Part shown: positions 1 to 12,337 of the stretch, one piece after another
Layout of the letters: the number at the start of each line of letters is the position of its first letter
Numbering within the stretch: the stretch's first letter is position 1
NCBI GenBank assembly: GCA_035610835.1
Contig: CM069456.1
Location: 33,959,359 to 34,023,358, forward strand
DNA from: Ophiura sarsii
Lineage: Eukaryota > Echinodermata > Ophiuroidea > Amphilepidida > Ophiuridae
Reading direction: 5' to 3'
DNA length: 64,000 bases
Notes under the pieces: generated by a model
Told to the model about the DNA's origin: nothing
The model's database searches: none
Seen by the model: only the letters and a program-made list of their open reading frames with translations
Translations under genes and position numbers: made by a program

Positions 1-298
1 TTTCACACGACGAGACAATACATATAATTCTTTGAAATTAGTAGCAATTACTGAATGAATTGTGTTGAAAGTCAGGGACTAGGCAAATTCACACAATGTA
101 GGCAATTTAAGCAGTCTTGAAATTGGAATTAATTTTATTTTAATTAACGAATTAAGATAGGCAATACATATAGTTCTTGAATATAAGTAGCAATCTGTGC
201 AATGGATTTTGTTGAAAGTCAGGGACTTTGGTCTGGAGCTTTGTAAATACCACGTTGTAATTACAGAGATACAAATTCACGCTTCAAGTGATTTCTAT

Positions 299-447
299 TA
301 TAGGTAAATTAATAATTGAACGAACAACGCGAACGCAGTACAAAGATGATCGCGCCTAATATAATCACGCGAATGGTTGTGCGAGCTTCACGCAATGTAC
401 GCGATACGCTGCTTAGTTGTGTTCGTTCAATTATTATTTTACCTATA
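299..447. repeat. Short foldback with 27-bp arms
   Basis: The left arm TATAGGTAAATTAATAATTG and the right arm CAATTATTATTTTACCTATA are inverted around a GC-richer core rich in CGCGA. Confidence 0.6.
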
Positions 448-662
448 GGAATAAATCATTAAAGCAATTTGGTTTTACATTTTGTTAAACATATATCCAT
501 GAAATATAAGTATATGAGTACTGGCTTATAATAGAGGTATTGGATTTAGAACTATAATTAATATGCTTTCATGTTGTACATCAAGCATTTACAATAAAAC
601 CCTAACCCCGGTTTAGGGTTTTTGACCGGGATCACAATTTTGGAAGAAAAAACATCAACTAA

Positions 663-745
663 ATCGCCGTGAATTTGCCGGGATTCGATCCGGGGACCAT
701 CCGGACTCCGGCCCTATGTCCAACCCACTAAGCCATGGCCCTCAG
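663..745 (-). repeat. tRNA-like (SINE-derived) sequence
   Basis: The minus strand has an A-box-like TGGCTTAGTGGGTTGG and a B-box-like GGATCGAATCC with acceptor-like flanks, but the cloverleaf is imperfect. Best seen as a tRNA-derived SINE head rather than a functional tRNA. Confidence 0.45.
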
Positions 746-2340
746 CAGTAACTGCGCTCACTATATAGGCTCGGTTGACTACGTCATTGAAAACCGGCGG
801 CACAGGCGCTTAGAGATGAACTTAGGATTAGCATTTTTTACCATTCAGGGTGTTAGGGTTAATACAGTTTAGCATCCTACATCCTACATTCAAATAATTA
901 TCATCAAACGTTCACCGAACACTTATCCACAGGGATCATTTTTATTGGCATATAAATAGTTTAAAGTTATTTTAAGATTACTTTCAATCAACCTTCCAAA
1001 CTGGGACACTGTGCCCACTTAAGATTAACGTAAATGGGAACACAATACAGTTTTAAAAAGTACCCTTAAGGACCACTGGTCCAATCCACCTCTGTATCTT
1101 AGACCACTTTGAGAATGTTAATTTTTTCAAGCTAAGCATGCCTGCTTTTGAAAGGATTCAAAGATGGCTGCACTTAATGAGAGAGACATATTATTCTAAG
1201 ATGACTTCAACAAAATCCAGGTTGTTGTTGTTGTCGTTATTTTATAGCAAATAACAGATATCTAGTATTGCTATTTATAGTGGATTTGCTCAATATCTGT
1301 CAAGGACAAGTGTAACTCACATGTATATTTGAAGGTTTATTAAAGCATGATGAAAACGGATCAATTAAAGAAATAAAGCGAAAGTCCAGTGACCAAACCG
1401 ATCGCTGTACATGTTGACAGAATTCCGTCAACATGGCATTCGACATTAAGTTGCAGCTTTGTGTCTATTGCTGCGTTCTCGACACAAAACGCACGTGATA
1501 TTGCATTGAATGGTGGGAAAAGAAACACTGCTGCACCTTTCTTGCATTCGAGGGGGTCGCTTAATCCGAGAATGGTGACTGAGAGGGTTAGGGATTCGTA
1601 ACTGAAAATAAATAACATTAGTTTTACAATTATAGTACTCTTGTTGCGCCCATAATATCACTGTTTGCTAATGAATCATCAGACATTTAAGGTTATTTAA
1701 ACGTTTTAGATTAATTGGTTTATAGGTGTAACCTTAAATTTATTAAGGGGGACATTATAATAGCAATGCGAAAATAGTGTTAACATTTAATTGCAGACAT
1801 ATCGCGTTGTTGTACAATACCACTACGCCCGCGTTAAATAGAACGGGTGTGGTATAATAACAACATCTTAATACTAGTATAATTGCCAGTGGATCGTCGG
1901 TTAATAAACAGATAACGGCTAACAGTGCAAACTACAAATAAAACAACACGAGTCTCGCTTATGCAATAATAACTCTAAGAAGTGTAAAAGAGTAACATTC
2001 CATTCTTTGAGCAAACCAAATCAAATTCTAGCAACATTTGCCTCTTTCTGCGGTATTGTAAACAACGCAAAGAATTGAGATATTTTCATATTTTACAGTG
2101 ACTCTGTGTTCCTCTAACAGACGTTCAAAAAGGTTTACATGCATTTATGTTCAGGAGAGAAGTGATGTCTCTACATCACATCATTTGTGAGCAGATATCT
2201 GTATGGGTGTAAAATATACCAGATCTGATTAGAATTTATAAATTGTTGCATGTTTCGTCAATAACTATAGTTACTATTTCACTTGTGAAAAAAAGTTCTT
2301 CATCTGCGAGTGATTAGTAAGCATATATTGAAAACAATTT

Positions 2341-2645
2341 GGACTCTTGTTATTTTTTACCATACGTTAATTATGCTTTCTAGGCGTTTTCAAATACATT
2401 TCGTCATGGTTGTGATTTTATTATCCCTCTGTTAATGGTGGTAGTTACTTTTTATTGATGAAACTGGACGCGACATTTTTAATATAAGACATTAATTTGA
2501 CTCTCGATATTTTTTACCATGATGTTAATTATGCTTTCAAATGAATATCGTCATGGTTGTGGTGTTATTATCCCTGTGCAAATGATGATAGTTACTTGTT
2601 ATTGTTGAAACCGTACGCGCAAATTTTAATATGAGACATACATTG
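2341..2645 (+). repeat. Diverged tandem duplication, period about 155 bp
   Basis: Two units (from about 2,341 and 2,498) share ATTTTTTACCAT, GTTAATTATGCTTTC and TCGTCATGGTTGTG in order. Confidence 0.6.
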
Positions 2646-2809
2646 GAATTTGAAATTTTGAACAACGTTTTTTTCTTTGTTACAACTTACAATACATTAG
2701 TATATCTTCATGTGAATGCCAGTTTTATAAATTTGGAGGAGGAGCATTTTCGTACGAAAACAATGTTAGAAAGCTAGGCATAGTTTTGGAATACCTTCCA
2801 CGGTCTGTA

Positions 2810-3433
2810 CAGGGTGAATCAAAAAGAAGTTGCACGGGAATGAATATTTGTTTAAAAATAGACAAAACAAATTTGACAAACCAATGAGACACGTATTCAA
2901 AGAGCAACTTATTCCGCTCATATGACAAAAGAAATCATTGAAATCGATCAATTACATCAGGAGCTATGCCTGTTTTAATAAAAGAACCCCTTTTTTTAGC
3001 TTTCCACGGAACGCTTAATTCTCTTGATATCTACCCACTCTAAGTGTGCAGCAAAATGTACACACGGTCATTCATATTCAAATAAGATTAAAGCTCGAGA
3101 GTTTCAAACACAGGTGGGAATGGTGTGCCTAAAATAAATAATTAGTGACTATAATAAGACTTTAACCTTCTCTTTTTTACGGATTCTATGATTTTGATTT
3201 ATGAGGAATAAAACAATTACTTCCTGATATGATAATGATAAGTTTTTAAACATTTTCTTTACTTTTAGTAAAAAAGCTTTAACTCTGGATAGGAATGATC
3301 GATTTCAGTCATTCTGTTTTTCAGATGATCGGAAGAATATTCTCGTCAAAATATCGCTTAAGTTTTAGGTCAATTTTTTTCTTTCTCAGGAAAAAATAAT
3401 CAAATCCGTACAACTTCTTTTTGACTCACCCTG
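2810..3433. mobile_element. Mariner-type non-autonomous element
   Basis: A 624-bp element whose ends (CAGGGTGAATCAAAAAGAAG and the complement of CTTCTTTTTGACTCACCCTG) are inverted repeats, flanked by TA on both sides. CAGGGTG ends with TA targets are typical of Tc1/mariner. No transposase frame remains. Confidence 0.7.
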
Positions 3434-3939
3434 TATTATGATACACTTTGTTCCGTAAAACGTAGAGTATGAAGGGTACAATGTGACGAGTGTAATGTGC
3501 AGATGTTGCGTTTCATCAAACAAGCAAACTACTCTATTTTTGATATGTTAAATTCATGTTTCCATCTTATTTTAGATAAGAACAATAACAAACATATTTT
3601 AAATAATCGGTGGGGACGATAAACATGTTACTTATTTTACTAATCACTTAACATTTGTCTTAACCATGGATATATTTACTTTTTGACATAATTGTTGACA
3701 TATGTTAATCACTTTCTGTGAACTTGTATTATAATATGTACCATTTTGTGACACTACCATTATGCATCTTGTTTCTGAGGAGTGAGAGTCTTTTCTCAGG
3801 CCCCCATGAAACAGTACTGTAAAGCACTATGTAAAATCAAATCTTAATTTTTTATTTACTAAGGCTTCCCTTTAGGGTTGAGCACTTTTCCATTGGATGG
3901 TTTTACCCTCGTTATGATCAGATATGTTAAATTCAAAAG

Positions 3940-4455
3940 ATACAAAGAAATAATAGGCGTATACGACGGGTATTAAACAAATTATAAATATTTTAAACAG
4001 GTTCGCCGTCGTGGATAGAAAAGAGACAATTATGGGAAAACGATCTCGCCCGGGAATCGAACCCAGGACCTCTTGCTTACTGCGCAAGTGCCTAAACCAT
4101 TGGGCCACAATTGTTACGTTTTCCCATAATGGTCTCTTTTCTATCCACGACGGCGAACCTGTTTAAAATATTTATAATTTGTTTAATACCCGGCCGTCGT
4201 ATACGCCTATTATTTCTATGTATTTTCCCTCTACAGGGAGGACGGCACTTGATTATTACACTTGTATAGGCCCGAGCTACCCCGGGTAATACTTGTGACT
4301 TTACCATGCGAGGTCTTGTGGCCCAATGGTTTAGGCACTTGCGCAGTAAGCAAGAGGTCCTGGGTTCGATTCCCGGGCGAGATCGTTTTCCCATAATTGT
4401 CTCTTTTCTATCCACGACAGCGAACCTGTTTAAAATATTTATAAATTCAAAAGAT
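3940..4455. repeat. Inverted pair of tRNA-like SINE units
   Basis: tRNA-like heads lie on the minus strand at about 4043-4110 and on the plus strand at about 4319-4387, with identical A boxes (TGGCCCAATGGTTTAGG) and B boxes (GGTTCGATTCC). Their shared flank, containing TTTTCCCATAATTGTCTC and CAGGTTCGC..., occurs three times (3,999-4,040, 4,118-4,160 inverted, 4,388-4,430). The anticodon loop lacks U33 in my fold, so these are not ordinary tRNA genes. Confidence 0.6.
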
Positions 4456-5504
4456 AAAATATTAAGCATAGTCTACATTTAGCTATGAAATATCAGTAAC
4501 CCCTTTAAGGATTATTTTCACTCACGCGAAGTAAATCAATCCTCACTACAACGCAAGTTGTAGCTGCGTTGTAGCTATATGAAAAAACCCCGGTGCTAAA
4601 TACTGTCTACATTTATCTTATAGTGAAACACGAAGACACATACCTAGATATGTAAGAGAAGGTAAACATCCAAATCCAGCCTTGCATCACAATAGAAATC
4701 GAAACCATGTTCACTGAATAAAGCTGATATCCACGAGTATTCCTTATTTCATATATCAATGGTAACACAAAATCGTTATGATGCTCCCAGCATTTACGCA
4801 TTCATTGCTCCCACTATCTTGTTAATCCTAATTAGGTCAGCTGATACCGCAATACCCCTGGTTTATTCTAAGCGAGCTTACAGTGCGACCTCTATGCAAT
4901 TGCTGATATTCAACCGATCATGACATACAGTGCCCTCTTTATACGGCATTTATCTTATATCCATGTTTCCATTTTATCACCGCGGGTAAACCATAAGAAG
5001 CCATTTTGAAGAACGGCAGATACGGAAGGTGAGAGCTTTATTTATTATAGTTGAGTATAAATCAACGAGGGCGTACTTTCACTTGGAGTAAAGCCCTGGA
5101 AACACACAGAGTGAGCAGTCCAGGTGTGCAGAGTTTGCCATACCTCTATTGTATTCTTTAATCTTTAGCATGTATCGAGTAAAACACGAACAGTATGTCA
5201 ACCTCCAAACACATAGTAGGAATATTTTGAATCAAATTTGACAACATTTCAAAATATCGTGTGAAATATAGAAATGCAGCTCTTACTGTCATATGTTAAA
5301 GATTCAAAGATATTGATACGCGAAAAGTTTTAACGCGGACAGTTTTTACTGTCTGTAAACTTAATGAAACTGAAAGTTGTCGCCTTTTACGTAAAAAGTC
5401 AGGTTTGAAATCAAATGCTCTTTATCAATTTACTTCTGCCATGCAGCTTTCAACATTTCGCTAACACGATCATTAAATCCAAACGATCAAAATTTAAACC
5501 CCAT

Positions 5505-5770
5505 ACATAATCATGGAAAAGACATACCACGATGCATGTTCATAAAACCACCAAGCTCCTACAGTCTGCTGAACGTAGGACATTTTATTACACTGCCCCC
5601 TCCATCTGGAATGACCTCCCAATTCACATCAGAGAGTCTCATCTGTAGCCATTTTTAAAAAAGCTCTTAAAACCCATTTGTACAGTAATTAGTTTTGTTT
5701 TGTTGTGTATGCTTATTTTTGTTTTGTCATAAAGCGCTACGATCTCGATGTAGCAGCGCTATATAAATAC
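5505..5770 (+). pseudogene. CR1/Jockey-like LINE 3' end
   Basis: The plus strand encodes R-T-F-Y-Y-T-A-P-S-I-W-N-D-L-P-I-H-I-R-E-S, one stop, then P-F-L-K-K-L-L-K-T-H-L-Y-S-N and a stop at about 5,690. This is the usual C-terminus of many LINE reverse transcriptases. The 3' end follows with GCGCTATATAAATACC and a short (ATGT)n tail. Confidence 0.7.
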
Positions 5771-6049
5771 CAATAATGTATGTATGTATGCATCGATGTT
5801 CTCGGTGCCGACCAAGTAGCTGAATATCCAATTAAATCCAATAGCACTAGATATCTCAGAAATAAATATATCAGACAAATAATAATTTAAAAATACACGC
5901 ATTAACGTCAGCGCAAAATACCGATAAGTAATATAATAATAATAATATCTAATTATATCAGCGCAAAATACAGATAACCAATAAAATAAACAATATATAA
6001 TATTATGTTCTACAATGAAATAAATTGTCCTTCGTCGAGCGTATTTAAA

Positions 6050-6720
6050 AAACAGTAAAATGTCGCCCACTGGAGTCTGGAGTTAAGTCTGTATTTTAAA
6101 AAATTCGCCCTATGGAATTCAGTCTGTATTTTAAAAAAAGAAAAGAATGTCGCCCTCTTGAATTGAAATATGTATCAAAAAAGTAATACGTCGCCTTCTT
6201 AATTTAAGTCTGTATTTAAAAATAAGTGAAATGGCGTCCTCTTGAGTTGAGTCAGATTTAAAAGAAGTAACAAATCGCCCTCTTGAGTTTAAAGGTATAT
6301 TATGTGATCTTTCCAGGGAACGCCCTCAACATCGAAAAAAAATAGAAAGCAGATTTTCTTGCAGATTTACATTTCTGATCATAAATCATGCATACATTCC
6401 AAGTTACAGGGCGATACGATTCTTAATGACTTCAAAATCATGGTTTTAGAGTGAAAATAAACTGTCGGAATCCCGACAGTTTATATTTTTCACTCTAAAT
6501 TCACTCTAAAACCATGATTTTGAGGTAATTAGGAATCGTATCGCTCTGTAACTTGGAATGTATGTATGATTTATGATCGGAAATGTAAATCTGCAAGAAA
6601 ATCTACTTTCTAAAAAAAATCATGAATAGAGGGCGCTCTCTGGAAAAGATCACATAATATGCCTTTAAGTTTTAATTTAATTTGAATTTGAATTTGTAAA
6701 ATGTCGCCCTATTGAGGCAA
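6050..6720. repeat. TCGCCCTCTTGA minisatellite split by a MITE
   Basis: Units of roughly 45-60 bp (TGTCGCCCTCTTGAATT then AGTCTGTATTTTAAAA) run from 6,050 to 6,288 and resume at about 6,700, interrupted by the TTAA MITE 6289-6668. Confidence 0.6.
6289..6668. mobile_element. TTAA-flanked foldback MITE, copy 1
   Basis: A 380-bp palindromic element bounded by TTAA. It begins AGGTATATTATGTGATC, ends with the inverted form, and has a hairpin around CGGAATCCCGACAG at its centre. It is nearly identical to copy 2 at 27212. TTAA ends are characteristic of piggyBac-type insertion, so it is probably a non-autonomous derivative. It sits inside a minisatellite (6,050-6,720). Confidence 0.8.
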
Positions 6721-7466
6721 ATAATAGTGCAACGTTATTCGCTTATGTTTTGAAATGGAAGCTTTCGAGTGTGGTACCAATATGACTTGAAAATGCATCA
6801 CATTTCTTTTTCTTTCTTTATTTCTATTATTATGTGTAAAGATGCCGTATTATTTGTTATAACTAGCTGGATGCCCGTGCTTCGCATGGACTCCAATTAT
6901 TACGTAACGCCTATCAGAACATATTTCACAAAATGAAACAACACATGAGCGTCGGGACAATAACGCCAAAGACAACAATTTATAAAATGTGCGTTAATTG
7001 TCAGTTTTAATATCTGATGAATACGTTACAACGTTCATACAGTATTACGCGCAACGCACAATTTAGTGACATTTATGTGCCATATTTTTTGAAGATTTTC
7101 CGGTAAATTCGTGACGGTTTTCGGCCATTTATAGCTTATAACCCGTCCCAGATCATCATCTATTATCAGGAGAACATTCATGGCGTTTAGATTTGTGATG
7201 GTAAACGTTAATTTCTGGTGAATCAATTTCAACGTTCCCGCATATATTATGAACAGTTCATTAAGAGGCAATGTAGGCAATGGCGTTCCCATGAGTTATA
7301 AGAAATTGATTTAATTATCCTCCTACCTCCCAAAAACATAATTTCATTAACCCCCTACCCTGAATCACGTTGCTTTATTAACCCTCACCGCGCGTACTTA
7401 TACCACATCACTTCATAATCCCCTAGGGCCCACTATAAACCATACGTTACTCAATTATGTGCCCGC

Positions 7467-7607
7467 CAGGCGCGTACCGCGGCATGTGAGCCAGGGGGGG
7501 GGGGGGGGGGGGGGGGGTGCAGAAGTATGTCGTCCCGAAAGTAAATTTTCGTAAAAGGTTGCCCCAAATTTTTTCCCAGTCAGTCACCTCGTGAATTTCA
7601 CGTAAGT

Positions 7608-7638
<31 letters not shown>

Positions 7639-7971
7639 GGGGGGGGGTGTGTGTGTGTGGGGGGGGGGGGGGGGGGGGGCGGTAGTGTCAACAAAAATCG
7701 CAATGGTCACAAAATTTCGCACGGTCACAAAATTTCGCACAGTCACAAAATTTCGCACGGTCACAACATTTCGCAGTCCAAAACCAAAATATTGTCAACA
7801 AATAATGCCCAATCCATAGTCTTTTCGGCCTAGGTATTCTTTTTTTTCCTTATGAGAATTTAGCGTCCCGGTATTACGATTTTAGCGTCCCGGTATTTGG
7901 AGCCAGGGGGGGCAAGTTGCCCCCAACCCCTGCCCCCCCCCCCCCCCCCCCCCCCGGTCGGTACGCCACTG
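7467..7971. mobile_element. hAT-type foldback element with poly-G/poly-C arms
   Basis: A 505-bp element starting CAGGCGCGTACCG and ending CGGTACGCCACTG, flanked by a perfect 8-bp duplication GTGCCCGC (7459-7466 and 7972-7979). The interior has long G and C runs, a (GT)n tract and four 18-bp tandem units GGTCACAAAATTTCGCAC at about 7705-7776. The 8-bp target duplication and CAGNGGCG-type ends fit hAT elements. The ORFs in it are simple-sequence artefacts. Confidence 0.75.
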
Positions 7972-8419
7972 GTGCCCGCCCGTGTATGTGTGCGTCTAAA
8001 GCTGCGTCAGCTCACTATGTGCATACCTCTAAGTGACGCGTTATCACAGTATTATGCGCAACGAACAATAGCGTAGAGCGGGTATGACTGTCTGGTGTCA
8101 ATAAAAAAGAAGGTGACCGTATCTCGGCACAAAGCCCACCCATGGGCCAAAATTTGACGATGGTCGAAAAAGTGGTTAATATGAATATGTATGCTTTCTA
8201 TTTACCCCCACCCCTCCGAGCAGTATGATCAACAGAAAGACAGGCAGTATTTGTAATAGCAAAAATCAGGGTTGGGTTCGCAATCCCTCCTATGTAAGCT
8301 GTGTTACAAAAATAGCCTTGGTAGATGAGAGTTTTAATTCATGGATACGTAGTAGCATATCTTTTTGGTTGGCGGGGCAACCGCCAACCTTTTAGCATCA
8401 GATTGCATATTCTTGGACA

Positions 8420-9570
8420 TTTAGGTCTTTCTACATATACGTGGAGGCTGCCATTTTGTTTTTAGTATATGAAAAATTGTCTAAATTATTTTGCAGTCTT
8501 TGTAAATTACATGTACCTATGCAGTTTATTTTAACAGTCCTGCAGTCTGTGATGGAGTCAAAGCTATATTTGTTTAGCCTTGATGGTTCAATCAGAGAGA
8601 TGTTATTAGACTCCCAACGGAGAGACATAATAGCTTATCTTGTTTGACTAAAGAGAAATCTCCCAAAACTGTCCAGATGTTATACACATTACAATTGTGG
8701 TCTCAGATACTACTGAAAAGCTCAGAGTGTCAACTGTGCAACTGTGTCATAAAACATGGTCAAGGTTTGCATGAAATATCTATGTGTATGAAAAATTTCG
8801 CGACTGGCTAGGATTGGTGAAATTGTCATGCTCACAAGCTTTTAGTATTCTTATTAGACATTATTAGAAAGGTGTACATTTGTAAACATTTCATGATGAA
8901 AAATGTGGGTTCTTCTGCATCACGAACATTAAATGCCGCGAAAAAATAGTGCTTGCTTTAGAATTGGTTCTGGTGATCACTCCATTTCCATGGGAATTTT
9001 TTAGTTGGGGCTTTAGGGACGCACCATTAGATTTTCAGGGGGGGGGGGGTAGGAAGTTTTCGGAGAAAAAAAAATTCACCCTCTATGCAGGCCCCCCAAA
9101 AAAAATTCACCCCCTGATGAGTAAAAAAAAAAAAAAAAAATTCTACCCCCACCAATATCACTCAATATGAATGGATACATTTATAAAAAAAAAATCGCAA
9201 AAAAAAGATTCACCCCTTGAAGCGGCCCAAAAAAAAAAATCACCACCCAACCCAACTTCCTACCCCCCCCCCCCCCCCCCTGTAAATCAAATGGTGCGTC
9301 CCTTAATGAGTTGCGGAAGTCATATATACCTAGATTGTTCTTCAGATGATACCTCCCCCCTCCATGCACAAACATCAACTTTATTGGTTTCCTGTACTAT
9401 TTTTAGACTGTTGTGTTTTGATTTGGTTGGGTTTTTTGTTTGAAAGATACATACACCATATCCCTGGTATTTTGGTATGCAACAGAATGAACAGATGCTT
9501 CAGAAAATGGTTACAAAACATGATTCTTTCTCTTGGATCGCCCCCATTCCATTTCAATGGAATTTTTTCT
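8420..9570 (+). repeat. Dispersed repeat, plus copy (counterpart at 25920-26460)
   Basis: Segments 8,430-8,660 and 9,305-9,570 reappear inverted at 26,230-26,460 and 25,920-26,165. The intervening part here contains the foldback at 9014-9303 and has no equivalent in the other copy. One shared segment encodes the same about 50-residue frame in both copies (see findings). Confidence 0.65.
9014..9303. mobile_element. Foldback element with poly-G/poly-C arms (second family)
   Basis: The left end AGGGACGCACCATTAGATTT followed by poly-G is mirrored at the right by poly-C and the complement (AAATCAAATGGTGCGTCCCT). The interior is A-rich (runs of A within CACCCC contexts). It lies within the larger dispersed repeat spanning 8,410-9,570. 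No target duplication is clear. Confidence 0.65.
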
Positions 9571-9599
9571 ATAATAAACAAATAAATTCTACTTCAACC

Positions 9600-10900
9600 A
9601 TAGTTTTACTAACGAATATTGGCCATATTAAATTGAATATAATTCTAATCAAATTAATTGAATATATATGACATATTTAAAACTTAAATTGAATGTAAAA
9701 TTGATTCATTTGTATATTTCTATATTTACTTATTTACTTTTTATATTATTAATTATCTACATAATTATTCATTTATTTATTTATTAATGTTTTCTCATGT
9801 TTATTTGTTTTAATTTCTTTATTTTATAAGTAATTTTTAATATTTTAATTTTTAATATGCGTGTATTTATGTATTGATTCATTAGTTTATTGATTCATTT
9901 ATTTTCGATTAAAAATGTAATTTTCGATTTATATTATTATTTATTAACAAAATGATTCAACTATTTATTTAAAAGTTTTTAAGAAAAAAAACTCATTTAT
10001 TTATTTCTACATTTATTTATGTATTGATCAAATAAATTGAATACATATGACATATATTTAAAACTTAAATTGAATGTTAAAACCGTGTTTATCACTAAAC
10101 TATGGCTGTAATTTATATTGCTTTCTAGTAATGCCATGCAAGAATCTTGCACAATTATCATCCATGCGCTTGCTTCCTTTGCCACATAATTTTAGCAACT
10201 AAAAGCCGTATCTACAAATGTTGCTATTTTTGCTCTTTCTATTTGCCTTATATCGCAATTTCCTTTTGACCGCCAACTTTCCATTTTAATGGAATTTTTA
10301 TTTGTCTTTGATGTACGAAATGTATTTATGCAATCGTACGTCAGACTATGTGTAGTATATTCATACACGATACGAAAGTGTTATATGATTGAGGATTATC
10401 TTAATATGTAATTACATCCTACAACAGATAAGGTGGTCAGTACATATTGTAAATTTGAAGTAAGATTATATTTATAAATAAAACCAATATTTCCTAATTT
10501 TGTGATTGATGATATAATAGTATCCAAATTCTGAAATAAAGCTTTTAGCAATTTTTAAATCCGTGCACAATCTAAATTCAATTAAATGAATCAATTTTTA
10601 ATTTAATGATAGAATTTTGATTGATAACTACTAGCAATCTGAATTGTGTATCAAATTGATTACACAATTAACTAGTAAAACCACGGTATTACATCATCCA
10701 TCTGCGTCTTCATTTCAGTAGTAATTTGCAAATACATGTATAAACGAACCTGAATGTCTAAGAACATAAATCCAATTTGTATTCATTACCGAACTACAGC
10801 GTGACCCAAAAGACTGGGTCCAAAAACTGCATAATAATTTAAAAAGTAGGACACTTAGCTGCTTCTTATTTAGGGAGATAAAGGTTAACATACCTCACGT
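9600..10900. other. Very AT-rich intergenic stretch
   Basis: Dominated by ATTTATTTATT-type low-complexity sequence from 9,660 to 10,060, then unremarkable AT-rich DNA. No coding signal. Confidence 0.6.
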
Positions 10901-10904
10901 CAAC

Positions 10905-11245
10905 CAGTGGCGTAGCTCAGGGGGGGGGGGGGGGGGGGGCGGGGGGTTGCACCCGACGAAAAAAACCTATTTGTGCCCCCGCCCCACCCCCTAAAAAAAA
11001 GGGGTGAGAAAAAAATGAAATAGAAAAAAATTGAGAAAAAAGACCAATGTTATTATCCAAATAGAAGGCAAAATTGTACATGTAGTACATTTACTGTGCG
11101 ATTTTTTTTTGACTGTGCGAATTTGTTTGACCTCACCCCTCACCCCCCCCCCCCCCAATTTGAGGCAACCTTTTACGATTTTTTTAGAAATCTTGCCCCT
11201 CCCTTCCCCCCCCCCCCCCTGAAAAAAATCCTAGCTACGCCACTG
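10905..11245. mobile_element. hAT-type foldback element, poly-G/poly-C, same family
   Basis: Starts CAGTGGCGTAGCTCAGGGG and ends AGCTACGCCACTG, with interior poly-G on the left and poly-C on the right. The flanks share GTCAAC (6 bp), a partly eroded target duplication. Same terminal motif as the elements at 7467 and 12118. Confidence 0.7.
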
Positions 11246-12117
11246 GTCAACTGTTAAGTCGTGAGACCAATGGAATGAACTTTTTGACACACAAAGCTAT
11301 TAATACAGCGTGGTCAGATCCCGTTTTTTCCAATTTAACAATAAACAACCCATATGTTGCATCTCTGCATTGTGTGCAAGTTTTCCCTGTATATGGTGCT
11401 TATATTCTCCGAAATAAATTATAGTTGGTAAAACAGTATTTTGGATCAATATTAAGCATATGTCAAGGTATTTACACTTGTTAATCACCCATAATACAAA
11501 TTTCCTGAGCAATAATAAAGTCAAAGGCAAAACTTAGATAAAGTCAGTACGATGCGCAAATGCAACGCATGGACGGTTCATGGGCAAAATCTTGAAAAAA
11601 CGGGTTCTGACCACGCTATATTCAAAGCTTTGTATTTCAAAAACCTAATATCCGATTGGTCTCATAATTTAACCAATTTATTTCAAATATATTTACCTTC
11701 ATAACCTTATATTGAGCAGGTATGCTTCCTATATTACGAGTTATAAGCCCTCTGGTTTTGGACCCAGTTTTTTGGTACACGCTGTAGTAGATATATTGTA
11801 CTATAAAAAAGTGAAACTGAAAACAAATTTAGCCAATATGATGCATTTTACGTATGATTTAATTTGGAAATACAAGTACGTATTTGAAACTTTGTTGGTA
11901 GTTATTTTTTGGTATTTTTTTCTTCGTATCAACATCAATACTGTATCTCATATAATCAAGTTCAATTAGATACGTCATCAAAGGTTCTATCTGACAATCT
12001 GGCTATTTTGATTGAAATAAGAAATCATGGTCTTTAACATGTTCCTTTGCCTAGCTACAAAGAAGATTTGTTGTGCAGTCCAGTATGCTACACTTTCATC
12101 ACATGACCAGTGTAGTA

Positions 12118-12337
12118 CAGTAGCGAGTGGGGGTGGGGACGTGGGGGGGAGCAGACTTCCTCCCCCCCCCCCCCCCCCCCCCCCCCGGACGGGGAAAAAT
12201 TGGCAAAATGTGGACGAAAAAGGCGGAAAATCATGTTAAATCAGCCGTTTTTTGACCTGGTTTCTTTGAAATAGGGACCGTTATGGGGATCTATGGGATC
12301 TTGCCCCCTCGGAGTGGCTGGGCTGGCTACGCGCCTG
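12118..12337. mobile_element. hAT-type foldback element with perfect 8-bp duplication
   Basis: Starts CAGTAGCGAGTGGGGG and ends GGCTACGCGCCTG, flanked by perfect GTGTAGTA on both sides (12110-12117 and 12338-12345). Interior poly-C run. Same family as the elements at 7467 and 10905. Confidence 0.72.

Larger units (their letters stand above)
1..2340. other. Intergenic, no gene seen
   Basis: AT-rich sequence with a foldback (299-447), a small AAAACCCTAA / TTAGGGTTTT hairpin near 596-624 and a tRNA-like stretch. Frames at 1,361-1,661 overlap on both strands and match nothing I recognise. Confidence 0.6.

Noticed and set aside
597..624. Telomere-like CCCTAA and TTAGGG
   Set aside because: Only one unit on each side of a short palindrome; no tandem array.
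4043..4387. Two functional tRNA genes
   Set aside because: A and B boxes are good, but the anticodon loop lacks U33 in my fold and both copies sit in a repeated inverted unit, so tRNA-derived repeat is more likely.
7705..7776. CRISPR-like or regulatory short tandem units
   Set aside because: Four contiguous 18-bp units without spacers, in an animal transposon.
7606..7833. Gly- and Pro-rich open frames on both strands over poly-G and poly-C
   Set aside because: Pure simple-sequence frames inside a foldback element; no start context or domain.
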